Assembly (NCBI GenBank): GCA_964414595.1
Contig: CAYPXJ010000041.1
Coordinates: 1 to 13,605 of the forward strand
DNA length: 13,605 nt
Source: CAYPXJ01 sp964414595
Lineage (GTDB): Bacteria; Pseudomonadota; Alphaproteobacteria; Rickettsiales; CAIJLX01
Direction: 5' to 3'
Under the pieces are notes generated by a model. It worked only from the letters and a program-made list of their open reading frames with translations. It did no database searches and had not been told where the DNA came from. Positions 1-6,096 of the stretch are shown in pieces (the stretch's first letter is position 1; every line of letters begins with the position of its first letter). Position numbers and translations under genes: made by a program.

Positions 1-697
1 GGAATGTATTATAGGTAAGGCCCGCTTTCAGGCCCGCCACCAACCCGCCGAGCAACACCTGAATAAAAATCGCACCGACAACGAGAGTAAGAAAATTTTT
101 CAGCCCTGGATGGGTTTGCAACGTCGGTATCGGCACGCGCGGTTGCCATATCGAAAGCGCCAAGCTCCATAAAAATCCAAAAATCAAAAACGCCAATCCC
201 AAATGCAAGGTTAACCGGTAATGGCTGACTTCCGGGTGATCCACGAGTCCGCTTTTCACCATGAACCATCCTGCCACGCCTTGCAATCCACCCAGAACAA
301 ATATCAGCAACAGCTGCTTTGAAAGTGCTGGCCTTAGCCATCGCATAGCCAAAAAAACAATAAACGGGGCAAAAAACACAAACCCTACGGTGCGCCCTAG
401 CAGGCGGTGAATGAATTCCACCCAGTAAATCTCTTTAAACGCCTCAAGCGACATGCCCTTATTAATTTTTTGATACTCAGGACTTTCTTGATAAAGCCTA
501 AATGCTTCTTCCCACTCCATCGCCCCTTGTGGTGGCACAGCGCCTGAAACCGGCTTCCACTCGGTAATAGAAAGTCCGGATTCCGTTAGCCGTGTGTAAC
601 CGCCAACCCCAATCATCGCGACCACGAAAAATGCGCAGAAAAAAAGCCAGAGTGCCACCACGCGCGGCCGTGCTTGAGGAGTAAAATAATGTTTCAT
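1..697 (-). CDS. ctaA: Heme A synthase, CtaA/Cox15 family (C-terminus beyond left edge)
   Basis: Membrane enzyme that oxidises the C8 methyl group of heme O to the formyl group of heme A for aa3-type cytochrome oxidases. Reading leftward from the ATG at 697 gives 232 residues with no stop; the family is usually about 340-360 residues, so roughly the last third lies outside the window. Visible family motifs: GGYTRLTESGLS followed by ITEWKP (about 32-49), YWVEFIHRLLGR (91-102) with the conserved Glu94 and heme-binding His97, GGLQG (136-140) with GWFMVKSGL (143-151), HYRLTLHLGLA with His165, and LGGLVAGL then AGLTYNT (216-231). Hydrophobic segments match the multi-helix family fold. It lacks the N-terminal cysteine pair of Bacillus CtaA, as in alphaproteobacterial Cox15-type proteins. 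No clear Shine-Dalgarno precedes the start. It diverges from the oxidase-like gene at 777, which suggests a shared respiratory role. Identification is firm. Confidence 0.95.
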   Translation of the reverse strand, partial: MKHYFTPQARPRVVALWLFFCAFFVVAMIGVGGYTRLTESGLSITEWKPVSGAVPPQGAMEWEEAFRLYQESPEYQKINKGMSLEAFKEIYWVEFIHRLLGRTVGFVFFAPFIVFLAMRWLRPALSKQLLLIFVLGGLQGVAGWFMVKSGLVDHPEVSHYRLTLHLGLAFLIFGFLWSLALSIWQPRVPIPTLQTHPGLKNFLTLVVGAIFIQVLLGGLVAGLKAGLTYNTF

Positions 698-712
698 CGT
701 TTACGAAAGTCG

Positions 713-718
713 ATTATA
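713..718 (-). promoter_or_regulatory. Possible -10 box for ctaA
   Basis: On the minus strand this reads TATAAT, a perfect -10 hexamer, 15 bases upstream of the ctaA ATG. No good -35 hexamer is visible at 16-18 bases, and the implied leader would be only about ten bases. The 79-base divergent interval (698-776) shows no other convincing signal for either gene. Confidence 0.3.
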
Positions 719-776
719 GTCTTTGCACCATAATCGTATTTTGGTTTTACCTCAACGGTTCTTCATTTTTCATTTC

Positions 777-2165
777 ATGCCCACCACAGTTGCTCTTAAA
801 ACCCTTGGGTTCACGCCCAAAAACCCAACCGGACATCAACTGGTAATCTTGCGCGGCTGGATGTGGTTGGCGGTAGCGGCGCTTGCGGCGGCTGGCCTGC
901 TTTCCGTGCTTTTGGTTGCCACCCGCACCCCCTTTGTGCAGCAATTTTTTCCGCTCGACTGGTTTCAAACCGCACTCGTGGTGCATGTTAATCTCTCCGT
1001 ACTGGTATGGATGCTTAGCTGCACCTGCATCTTGTGGAAACTCTATCAGCAGAAAAGTAGCCCAACGCTGGATTATATCTGCCTTATAGGTGCATGGTTT
1101 GCCACGCTTTGCATCGCACTCTCGCCTTTTCACCAGGGCGGCGCGGCGTATCTAAATAACTATGTACCCATGTTCGAAGATGGTTGGTTCATTTTCGGCA
1201 TAGGGTTATTTCAGCTTTGCATCCTTTGCCAGGCAGCCGAATTCACAATTACGCATTTGCGTCCACCGTCACGCCGCAGCGCCGAATGGCTTGCCGTCAG
1301 CTCCAGCGCCTGGATTACATTAAGCGCGATGATTTGCCTTATTCTTTCTTTCTTCGCCATTACGGGCGAGGCATACAAACAACTTTTTACGCCGCAAGAT
1401 TTTTACGAGCATCTTTTTTGGGCGTCCGGCCATGTGTTACAATTTGTTTATGCGCATGCGCTCTTGGTAGCATGGCTGATGCTCGGCGCGGCGATTGGGA
1501 TGCGCGTCCTTTCCGGCAGCGGCTTGCTGCTGCTCGCATTCGGAATTTCATGCGTTATCGCCATTCCAAGCCCGTTACTTTTTGCATTCCACGATATCGT
1601 CGATCCGGAATTCATTCAGTTCTTCACCATGCAAATGCGCCATGGCGGCGGTATTGCCGTGACATTGATCGGGTTCGTGATAGTGCTTGCCATCCTAAAG
1701 CACATGTTTAAATCCACCACCCTGCACGAAAAATTACTTCGTAATTGCCTTATCGCTTCGTTCATTCTCTTTGCCTCCGGCGGTGTTATTGGCTTCATGA
1801 TTGAAGAAATTAATGTGATGATTCCGGCGCATTACCACGGCGCGATTGTCGGCATCACACTCGCCTTCATGGGCCTTTGCTACTATCTGTTGCCGCGTTT
1901 GGGTTATGAAAAAATCAATAGCCGTGCAGCCGTGTGGCAGCCGGTAATCTATGGTCTGGGTCAATTTCTGCACATATTTGGCCTCGCCTGGTCGGGCGGT
2001 TATGGCGTTCTGCGCAAAACGCCGGGCCTGGCCGAAACGGCAAAAGGCCAAATTTCAATGGGCTTGATGGGCTTCGGCGGCCTGCTTGCCGTTATCGGCG
2101 GCTTCATGTTCGTTTATTGGATGGTACGCGTTCTCTTTCAACTTCACAAAAAACCGAAAGGATAA
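777..2165 (+). CDS. Heme-copper oxidase subunit I-like membrane protein (cbb3-type subunit I annotation class)
   Basis: Multi-spanning membrane protein of 462 residues with about twelve hydrophobic segments, related to the catalytic subunit of heme-copper oxidases. Candidate heme and metal ligands: His70 in VVHVNLSVLVW (low-spin heme position), His219 in ASGHVLQFVY (first CuB histidine position), and His352 and His354 in PAHYHGAIVG (the helix X H-x-H pair). His399 lies in GQFLHIFGLAWSGGYG. The tandem His-His expected in helix VII is not seen; the region has a single His272 in FAFHDIVDP. The usual His+4 tyrosine is Phe223. Oxygen reduction is therefore uncertain, and a role in assembly or sensing is possible. 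An open frame extends upstream to a TTG at 723. I prefer the ATG at 777 because similar proteins begin near PTGHQLVILRGWMW; neither start has a clear Shine-Dalgarno. It diverges from ctaA and is coupled to the cyclophilin gene. Superfamily is confident, function is not. Confidence 0.8.
   Translation: MPTTVALKTLGFTPKNPTGHQLVILRGWMWLAVAALAAAGLLSVLLVATRTPFVQQFFPLDWFQTALVVHVNLSVLVWMLSCTCILWKLYQQKSSPTLDYICLIGAWFATLCIALSPFHQGGAAYLNNYVPMFEDGWFIFGIGLFQLCILCQAAEFTITHLRPPSRRSAEWLAVSSSAWITLSAMICLILSFFAITGEAYKQLFTPQDFYEHLFWASGHVLQFVYAHALLVAWLMLGAAIGMRVLSGSGLLLLAFGISCVIAIPSPLLFAFHDIVDPEFIQFFTMQMRHGGGIAVTLIGFVIVLAILKHMFKSTTLHEKLLRNCLIASFILFASGGVIGFMIEEINVMIPAHYHGAIVGITLAFMGLCYYLLPRLGYEKINSRAAVWQPVIYGLGQFLHIFGLAWSGGYGVLRKTPGLAETAKGQISMGLMGFGGLLAVIGGFMFVYWMVRVLFQLHKKPKG
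2158..2162 (+). promoter_or_regulatory. Ribosome binding site of the cyclophilin gene
   Basis: AAGGA lies six bases before the ATG at 2169 and abuts or overlaps the stop codon of the preceding oxidase-like gene (2163-2165). It fixes the cyclophilin start and suggests translational coupling of the two genes. Confidence 0.6.
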
Positions 2166-2168
2166 TTT

Positions 2169-2741
2169 ATGGTTTCCCTTATTTCCTATTTCGTTCAGAA
2201 TATTTTTGCGGCGATAGGTATCGCCACCGGAGTTGCGGCAGCGGAGGTGCCATCAGCGAATTTGGAAAATACACTTTATATGGATCTGGAATATGGCCGT
2301 GTGGTCATCGAGCTTTATCCTGAAAAAGCGCCAAACCACGTCGCGCGCATTAAAGAACTTGCGCGTCAGGGCTTTTATAACGGCATCGTGTTTCACCGCG
2401 TGATTGATGGCTTCATGGCGCAAACCGGGGACCCAACAGGCACGGGCATGGGCGGCTCCGGCAAAAATCTCAAAGCGGAATTTAACGATATCGCGCACGA
2501 ACGCGGCGTTGTTTCCATGGCGCGCGCGGCAGACCCGGATAGCGCCGATAGCCAATTCTTCATCATGCTCAAAGATACACCGTATCTAAACGGCCAATAC
2601 ACCGCATTTGGCCGCGTAATCGCGGGTATGGATTTTGTCGACCGCATCAAAAAAGGTGATACGGCAGCGGGTGGCCAAGTGATTAATCCGGATCGCATAA
2701 AAACCATGGTTGTTGCGGCGGACGTTCTCGGCGGCAAATAA
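2169..2741 (+). CDS. Cyclophilin-type peptidyl-prolyl cis-trans isomerase
   Basis: Catalyses cis-trans isomerisation of peptide bonds before proline in folding proteins. 190 residues: residues 2-25 are a hydrophobic stretch ending GVAAA-E, compatible with a signal peptide or anchor (the n-region lacks positive charge, so export is an inference), and the cyclophilin domain spans about 35-185. Active-site motifs: GIVFHRVIDGFMAQTGDP (72-89) with catalytic Arg77 and Gln85, SQFFIML (128-134), and YLNGQYTAFGRV (139-150). Tyr139 stands where human cyclophilin A has the cyclosporin-contacting Trp. The start is supported by AAGGA six bases upstream. A cyclophilin directly before queA and tgt is a common arrangement in alphaproteobacteria as I recall it. 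Only one cyclophilin copy is present, where some relatives have two. Confidence 0.93.
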   Translation: MVSLISYFVQNIFAAIGIATGVAAAEVPSANLENTLYMDLEYGRVVIELYPEKAPNHVARIKELARQGFYNGIVFHRVIDGFMAQTGDPTGTGMGGSGKNLKAEFNDIAHERGVVSMARAADPDSADSQFFIMLKDTPYLNGQYTAFGRVIAGMDFVDRIKKGDTAAGGQVINPDRIKTMVVAADVLGGK

Positions 2742-2750
2742 TTTCTTTCG

Positions 2751-3776
2751 ATGAAAGTTTCGGCGTTTGATTTCGAGCTGCCGGCAGAGCGTATCGCGCA
2801 AGCACCTCTGCCGGAGCGTGATGCTGCGCGCTTACTTATCGTTAAACAAAAATCATTGGAAGATCGCAAAATTCGCGATCTTCCAAGCCTTTTCTCGCCC
2901 GGCGATTTGCTTATTTTTAACAACAGCAAAGTAATTCCCGCGCGCCTGTTCGGCACGCTGAATGAAAAAATCATCGAGATTTTCTTGCTGCGCGCACTCA
3001 CACCGACACGTTGGCAGGCGTTCGGTAAACCCGGAAAAAAACTGAAGGCTGGTACAAAAATTTCTTTCAATAAATTCTTCGCCACGATTGAAGAAAAAAA
3101 TCCTGACGGCACACTTATCATCGCTTTTGCTATGCCGGAAAATAAATTCTCTGATTTCTTAAAACAACATGGCCATATTCCTCTGCCGCCCTACATTAAG
3201 CGCGAAGATAGCGCAGCCGATGTCACGCGTTACCAAACGATTTACGCCGCCGAGGAAGGCTCGGTCGCTGCACCAACCGCCGGTCTGCATTTCACAGAAA
3301 CGCTACTCGCCGCGCTGAAAGCAAAACAGATCGAAACCGACTATGTGACGCTGCATGTCGGCGCGGGCACATTCCAGCCGGTGAAAGTGGAAGATACAAA
3401 CGATCACAAAATGCACAGCGAATTCGGCATTGTGACAAAAGAAACGGCGCAAAAAATAAACGAAACAAAAAAACGCGGCGGAAAAATTATCGCCGTCGGC
3501 ACCACATCATTGCGCTTGCTCGAATCAGCAACCGATGAAAAAAATCATGTCATGCCCTTCTCCGGCGACACGGATATTTTCATCACGCCCGGTTATCGTT
3601 TCAAAACCGTGGATGCGCTGCTGACCAATTTCCATTTACCGAAATCGACGCTCTTTATGCTGGTCTGCGCCTTCGCCGGAACAGAGCGCATGCAGGAAGC
3701 CTACCAACACGCCATCGCAGAAAATTACCGTTTCTATTCCTATGGCGACGCGTGTTTGCTCATGAAAAACGCATAA
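2751..3776 (+). CDS. queA: S-adenosylmethionine:tRNA ribosyltransferase-isomerase
   Basis: Transfers and isomerises the ribosyl group of S-adenosylmethionine onto 7-aminomethyl-7-deazaguanine in tRNA, giving epoxyqueuosine; it acts directly after Tgt in queuosine synthesis. The 341 residues match the usual family length. Motifs in order: N-terminal FDFELPAERIAQ (6-17), GDLLIFNNSKVIPARL (51-66), GHIPLPPYI (141-149), AAPTAGLHFT (173-182), LHVGAGTFQPV (201-211), GTTSLRLLES (250-259), ITPGYRF (278-284), TNFHLPKSTL (292-301) and YRFYSYGDACLL (326-337). It starts nine bases after the cyclophilin stop with no strong Shine-Dalgarno, so it probably sits in the same transcript. It is followed by a hairpin terminator. 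Its usual partner tgt is nearby but separated by a minus-strand gene. No key motif is missing. Confidence 0.97.
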   Translation: MKVSAFDFELPAERIAQAPLPERDAARLLIVKQKSLEDRKIRDLPSLFSPGDLLIFNNSKVIPARLFGTLNEKIIEIFLLRALTPTRWQAFGKPGKKLKAGTKISFNKFFATIEEKNPDGTLIIAFAMPENKFSDFLKQHGHIPLPPYIKREDSAADVTRYQTIYAAEEGSVAAPTAGLHFTETLLAALKAKQIETDYVTLHVGAGTFQPVKVEDTNDHKMHSEFGIVTKETAQKINETKKRGGKIIAVGTTSLRLLESATDEKNHVMPFSGDTDIFITPGYRFKTVDALLTNFHLPKSTLFMLVCAFAGTERMQEAYQHAIAENYRFYSYGDACLLMKNA

Positions 3777-3781
3777 AAAAA

Positions 3782-3808
3782 CGGCGCTCTCTCTAAGAGT
3801 GAGCGCCG
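3782..3808. terminator. Bidirectional rho-independent terminator between queA and the convergent orphan gene
   Basis: CGGCGCTC (3782-3789) pairs perfectly with GAGCGCCG (3801-3808). After one T-T mismatch, CTC pairs with GAG around a TAA loop. An A run (3775-3781) lies on the left and AATTTTT on the right, so each strand shows a GC-rich stem followed by a U tract. It can end queA transcripts and those of the convergent gene ending at 3814. Confidence 0.9.
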
Positions 3809-3813
3809 AATTT

Positions 3814-4215
3814 TTACATTTTTCTGTACTCATTACTTTCCGCATTTGCCGGCGTAACAAGCACAATAGCGATGCGAATTTCATTCCCCTTTTCAGTAAG
3901 GAGGTGAATCCCGCTTCGATGGCTCAGAACTAATTCTTCCTGAGCATCCATACCCACCACCAAATGGCGCTGAATAGGCATCTCCACAATTCCACCCGCA
4001 TAGAACACCTCGTTATCGTCGCGCTCAATGTGGACATTCACACGCCCCATCTTGCGCACAACCACTTTCAACAAAAGCGGCTCTTGTCCATCAGGTTTTT
4101 TGGGGTCTGGACCCCAATCATACGTACCTTTCACAAGCAGCGCGGGATACCGAGATCCTTTCGGTTTTACCGAAATCTTAAAACCATGGTGGGCAATTTC
4201 CTTTATTGCCTCCAT
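3814..4215 (-). CDS. Hypothetical protein, unrecognised, between queA and tgt
   Basis: I do not recognise this 133-residue protein. It begins MEAIKEIAHHGFKISV and looks soluble: there is no signal peptide, membrane segment or cysteine, and charged and beta-prone stretches alternate (KVVVRKMGRVNVHIER, ELVLSHRSGIHLL, IRIAIVLVT). A segment near residues 27-48 is rich in Gly, Pro, Asp and Trp (TYDWGPDPKKPDG). The start at 4215 is chosen because GGAG lies seven bases upstream; an in-frame TTG at 4233 would add six residues but has no such site. Coding is supported by the Shine-Dalgarno, the shared terminator at its 3' end and a palindrome upstream. It opposes both neighbours and interrupts the usual queA-tgt pair, so it may be an acquired gene. 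No function is proposed. Confidence 0.72.
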   Translation of the reverse strand: MEAIKEIAHHGFKISVKPKGSRYPALLVKGTYDWGPDPKKPDGQEPLLLKVVVRKMGRVNVHIERDDNEVFYAGGIVEMPIQRHLVVGMDAQEELVLSHRSGIHLLTEKGNEIRIAIVLVTPANAESNEYRKM

Positions 4216-4222
4216 CGTTATT

Positions 4223-4226
4223 CTCC
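4223..4226 (-). promoter_or_regulatory. Ribosome binding site of the orphan gene
   Basis: GGAG on the minus strand, seven bases before the ATG at 4215. It decides between this ATG and the TTG 18 bases further upstream. Confidence 0.6.
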
Positions 4227-4252
4227 AGTCCAAACTAGACCAAACACACGCA

Positions 4253-4267
4253 TTTCAACCGTTGAAA
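4253..4267. promoter_or_regulatory. Perfect palindrome, candidate operator
   Basis: TTTCAAC-C-GTTGAAA is a perfect inverted repeat with seven-base arms and one central base. Its nearest edge is 37 bases upstream of the orphan gene start and about 100 bases upstream of tgt, in the divergent interval. The size and symmetry suit a dimeric helix-turn-helix repressor site. It has no adjacent U tract and a stem this short with a one-base spacer would not fold well, so a terminator is unlikely. The regulator is unknown. Confidence 0.45.
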
Positions 4268-4318
4268 CGCCCATAAGAAACCAGCTTAAGAATACCAAAG
4301 AAATGTTACAGCAATATG

Positions 4319-4360
4319 ACATATTAACATATTGATATATCGTATAATTTTGCTATATAT
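4319..4360 (+). promoter_or_regulatory. AT-rich promoter region of tgt
   Basis: The stretch is almost entirely A and T. It holds a direct repeat of ACATATT (4319-4325 and 4327-4333), a -35-like TTGATA at 4332-4337 and, 16 bases on, an extended -10 TGCTATATAT at 4351-4360. A separate perfect TATAAT sits at 4343-4348. The tgt start is at 4369, so the leader would be very short whichever -10 is used, and no Shine-Dalgarno is visible. The exact promoter is uncertain, but tgt clearly has its own promoter-like region apart from queA. Confidence 0.5.
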
Positions 4361-4368
4361 GCCGTTCT

Positions 4369-5433
4369 ATGACCCTCTCTTTTGAAATCATTGCCACCTG
4401 CGGCAAGGCGCGCGCGGGCATCCTGCATACCGCGCATGGCGAAATTCATACGCCTGCTTTCATGCCGGTCGGCACCGCTGCCACGGTGAAAGCGATGCTG
4501 CCTGAATCGGTAAAATCCACCGGCGCGGAGATTATTCTCGGCAATACCTATCACCTGATGCTGCGCCCCGGCGCGGAGCGTATCGCCAAGCTCGGCGGCT
4601 TGCATCATTTCATGCAATGGAACGGCCCTATCCTCACCGATTCCGGTGGTTATCAGGTGATGTCGCTCGCCGAACTGCGCAAAATTTCCGAGCGCGGCGT
4701 CACGTTTCAATCCCATCTCGATGGCTCTTCGCATGAACTCACGCCCGAGCGCTCAATGGAAATTCAACATCTGCTCGGCAGCGATATCACGATGATTTTT
4801 GATGAATGCACGCCGCACCCGGCCACGCACGATGTGACGAAAAAATCGATGGAGCTCTCGCTGCGCTGGGCGGAGCGCTCGAAAAAATCCTATACGCCGC
4901 GTAAAGGCCACGGGCTTTTCGGCATCGTGCAGGGTGGCATGTACGAAGATTTGCGCAAAATTTCCGCCCACGCGCTTACCGATATCGATTTCGATGGCTA
5001 TGCGATTGGTGGCCTCGCCGTCGGCGAAGGGCAGAAAACCATGTTCGAAGTCCTCGATTACGCCGTCGATTTTCTGCCGAAAAATAAACCGCATTATTTG
5101 ATGGGCGTCGGCAAACCAGATGACTTAACCGGCGCGGTGATGCGCGGCATTGATATGTTCGATTGCGTGATTCCAACGCGCTCCGGCCGCAACGGCCAGG
5201 CCTTCACGCATGACGGCCCTATCAATATTCGTAACGCGAAATATGCCGAGGATCCGAATCCGCTCGATGCGCGCGTCGCCTCACCGGCGGCGCAATTTTC
5301 GCGCGCGTATCTGCACCATCTGGTGAAATCGAACGAGATTCTCGGTTCGATGCTGCTCACCTGGCATAATCTGCAATTTTATCAGGATTGGATGAAGAAT
5401 CTGCGCGAAAAAATCATCGCCGGCACGTTGTAA
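4369..5433 (+). CDS. tgt: Queuine/preQ1 tRNA-guanine transglycosylase lacking the zinc cysteines
   Basis: Exchanges guanine 34 in GUN anticodons for 7-aminomethyl-7-deazaguanine in queuosine synthesis. 354 residues; the TIM-barrel and active site look intact: TDSGGYQVMSL with Asp91, FDECTPHPA with Asp145, GIVQGG with Gln188, AIGGLAVGE (212-220), and MFDCVIPTRSGRNGQ (263-277) with nucleophile Asp265. The oddity is the zinc site. Family members usually carry C-x-C-x-x-C just before SRAYLHH, plus a histidine about 31 residues later. Here residues 299-310 read LDARVASPAAQF, so all three cysteines are replaced (Val, Ser, Ala) with about one residue deleted, while SRAYLHHL and His333 (TWHN) remain. 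Translation in the other frames does not restore the cysteines, so a local frameshift is not the cause. The C-terminus is slightly short. The gene is followed with no gap by the convergent esterase. Confidence 0.95.
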   Translation: MTLSFEIIATCGKARAGILHTAHGEIHTPAFMPVGTAATVKAMLPESVKSTGAEIILGNTYHLMLRPGAERIAKLGGLHHFMQWNGPILTDSGGYQVMSLAELRKISERGVTFQSHLDGSSHELTPERSMEIQHLLGSDITMIFDECTPHPATHDVTKKSMELSLRWAERSKKSYTPRKGHGLFGIVQGGMYEDLRKISAHALTDIDFDGYAIGGLAVGEGQKTMFEVLDYAVDFLPKNKPHYLMGVGKPDDLTGAVMRGIDMFDCVIPTRSGRNGQAFTHDGPINIRNAKYAEDPNPLDARVASPAAQFSRAYLHHLVKSNEILGSMLLTWHNLQFYQDWMKNLREKIIAGTL

Positions 5434-6096
5434 TTACGCAAAAACCTTTTGCAAAAACTTCTCGCCAATCAGCAGCCCTTCCATATCAATCGAATGGCCG
5501 AGGCCCGGCCGCGCATGGGTTTCCAGCGTCACATAATTTTTCAAAACCGGCTCCGCCATCGCCATCAAACCAAACGGCACCACCTCATCCTGCTCGCCGT
5601 GAATCCAGCACACCGGCGGTTTACTTTTGATTTCAGAAGCCAGCAAATCCGGCCCGACCAACGCGCCGGAATACACCATCACGCCCGCGCATGCCTCCTT
5701 GCGACGCAGCGCGGTGAATAGCGCCATCATCCCGCCTTGCGAAAATCCGGCAATCACCAGATTCTTCGCCGTGAGATTATGTTTTTTGAGTTCCGCATCG
5801 ATAAACGCATTTAGCATCGGCTCCGCCCGGCGCGCACCTTCCAACAATTTCTGCGGGTGACGATCCTGCAAGCTGAACCACTGATAGCCCGTCACCGGAT
5901 ATCCCGGCGGCAGCATATCGTAACGCTCCGGCCCGTTTGGCGCGACAAAATGCGCATCCGGCAGCGCGCGCGACCAATAATAGGCGAGGTCAATAAGATT
6001 ATCACCGTCCGCGCCAACGCCATGCAAAATCACGACGAGCTGTTTTGGTTTATTACCGTTAGCGGGCGGAAATTCCGGCCCGGAAATTTCTATCAT
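5434..6096 (-). CDS. Alpha/beta-hydrolase, carboxylesterase/phospholipase-like (Abhydrolase_2 type)
   Basis: Small serine hydrolase of 220 residues, resembling bacterial carboxylesterases and acyl-protein thioesterase-like enzymes. VVILHGVGADGDN (21-33) provides the oxyanion-side loop. The nucleophile elbow is GFSQGG with Ser119, the acid is Asp170 in GEQDEVVP, and the base is His201 in GLGHSID, so the full triad is present. No signal peptide is seen; it is probably cytosolic. Its ATG overlaps the xerD stop by four bases (ATGA), so translation is coupled to xerD. Its stop codon directly abuts the stop of convergent tgt, giving TAATTA with no spacer. The natural substrate cannot be told from sequence. 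Confidence 0.92.
   Translation of the reverse strand: MIEISGPEFPPANGNKPKQLVVILHGVGADGDNLIDLAYYWSRALPDAHFVAPNGPERYDMLPPGYPVTGYQWFSLQDRHPQKLLEGARRAEPMLNAFIDAELKKHNLTAKNLVIAGFSQGGMMALFTALRRKEACAGVMVYSGALVGPDLLASEIKSKPPVCWIHGEQDEVVPFGLMAMAEPVLKNYVTLETHARPGLGHSIDMEGLLIGEKFLQKVFA

Noticed and set aside
723..776. Upstream extension of the oxidase-like gene from a TTG codon
   Set aside because: The extra 18 residues lack a ribosome binding site, do not resemble a signal or family N-terminus, and start with a rare codon. ATG 777 is preferred.
1184..1711. Plus-strand open frame of 175 codons inside the oxidase-like gene
   Set aside because: Out-of-frame overlap with an Arg/His-rich translation, while the main frame shows membrane helices and heme-ligand motifs.
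2393..3121. Minus-strand open frame of 242 codons
   Set aside because: It lies opposite the cyclophilin and queA genes, both with complete family motifs. It has no recognisable domain and a composition typical of an antisense shadow.
5263..5310. Frameshift as explanation for the missing Tgt zinc cysteines
   Set aside because: The other two frames translate to unrelated sequence without a C-x-C-x-x-C, and the main frame is continuous into SRAYLHHL.
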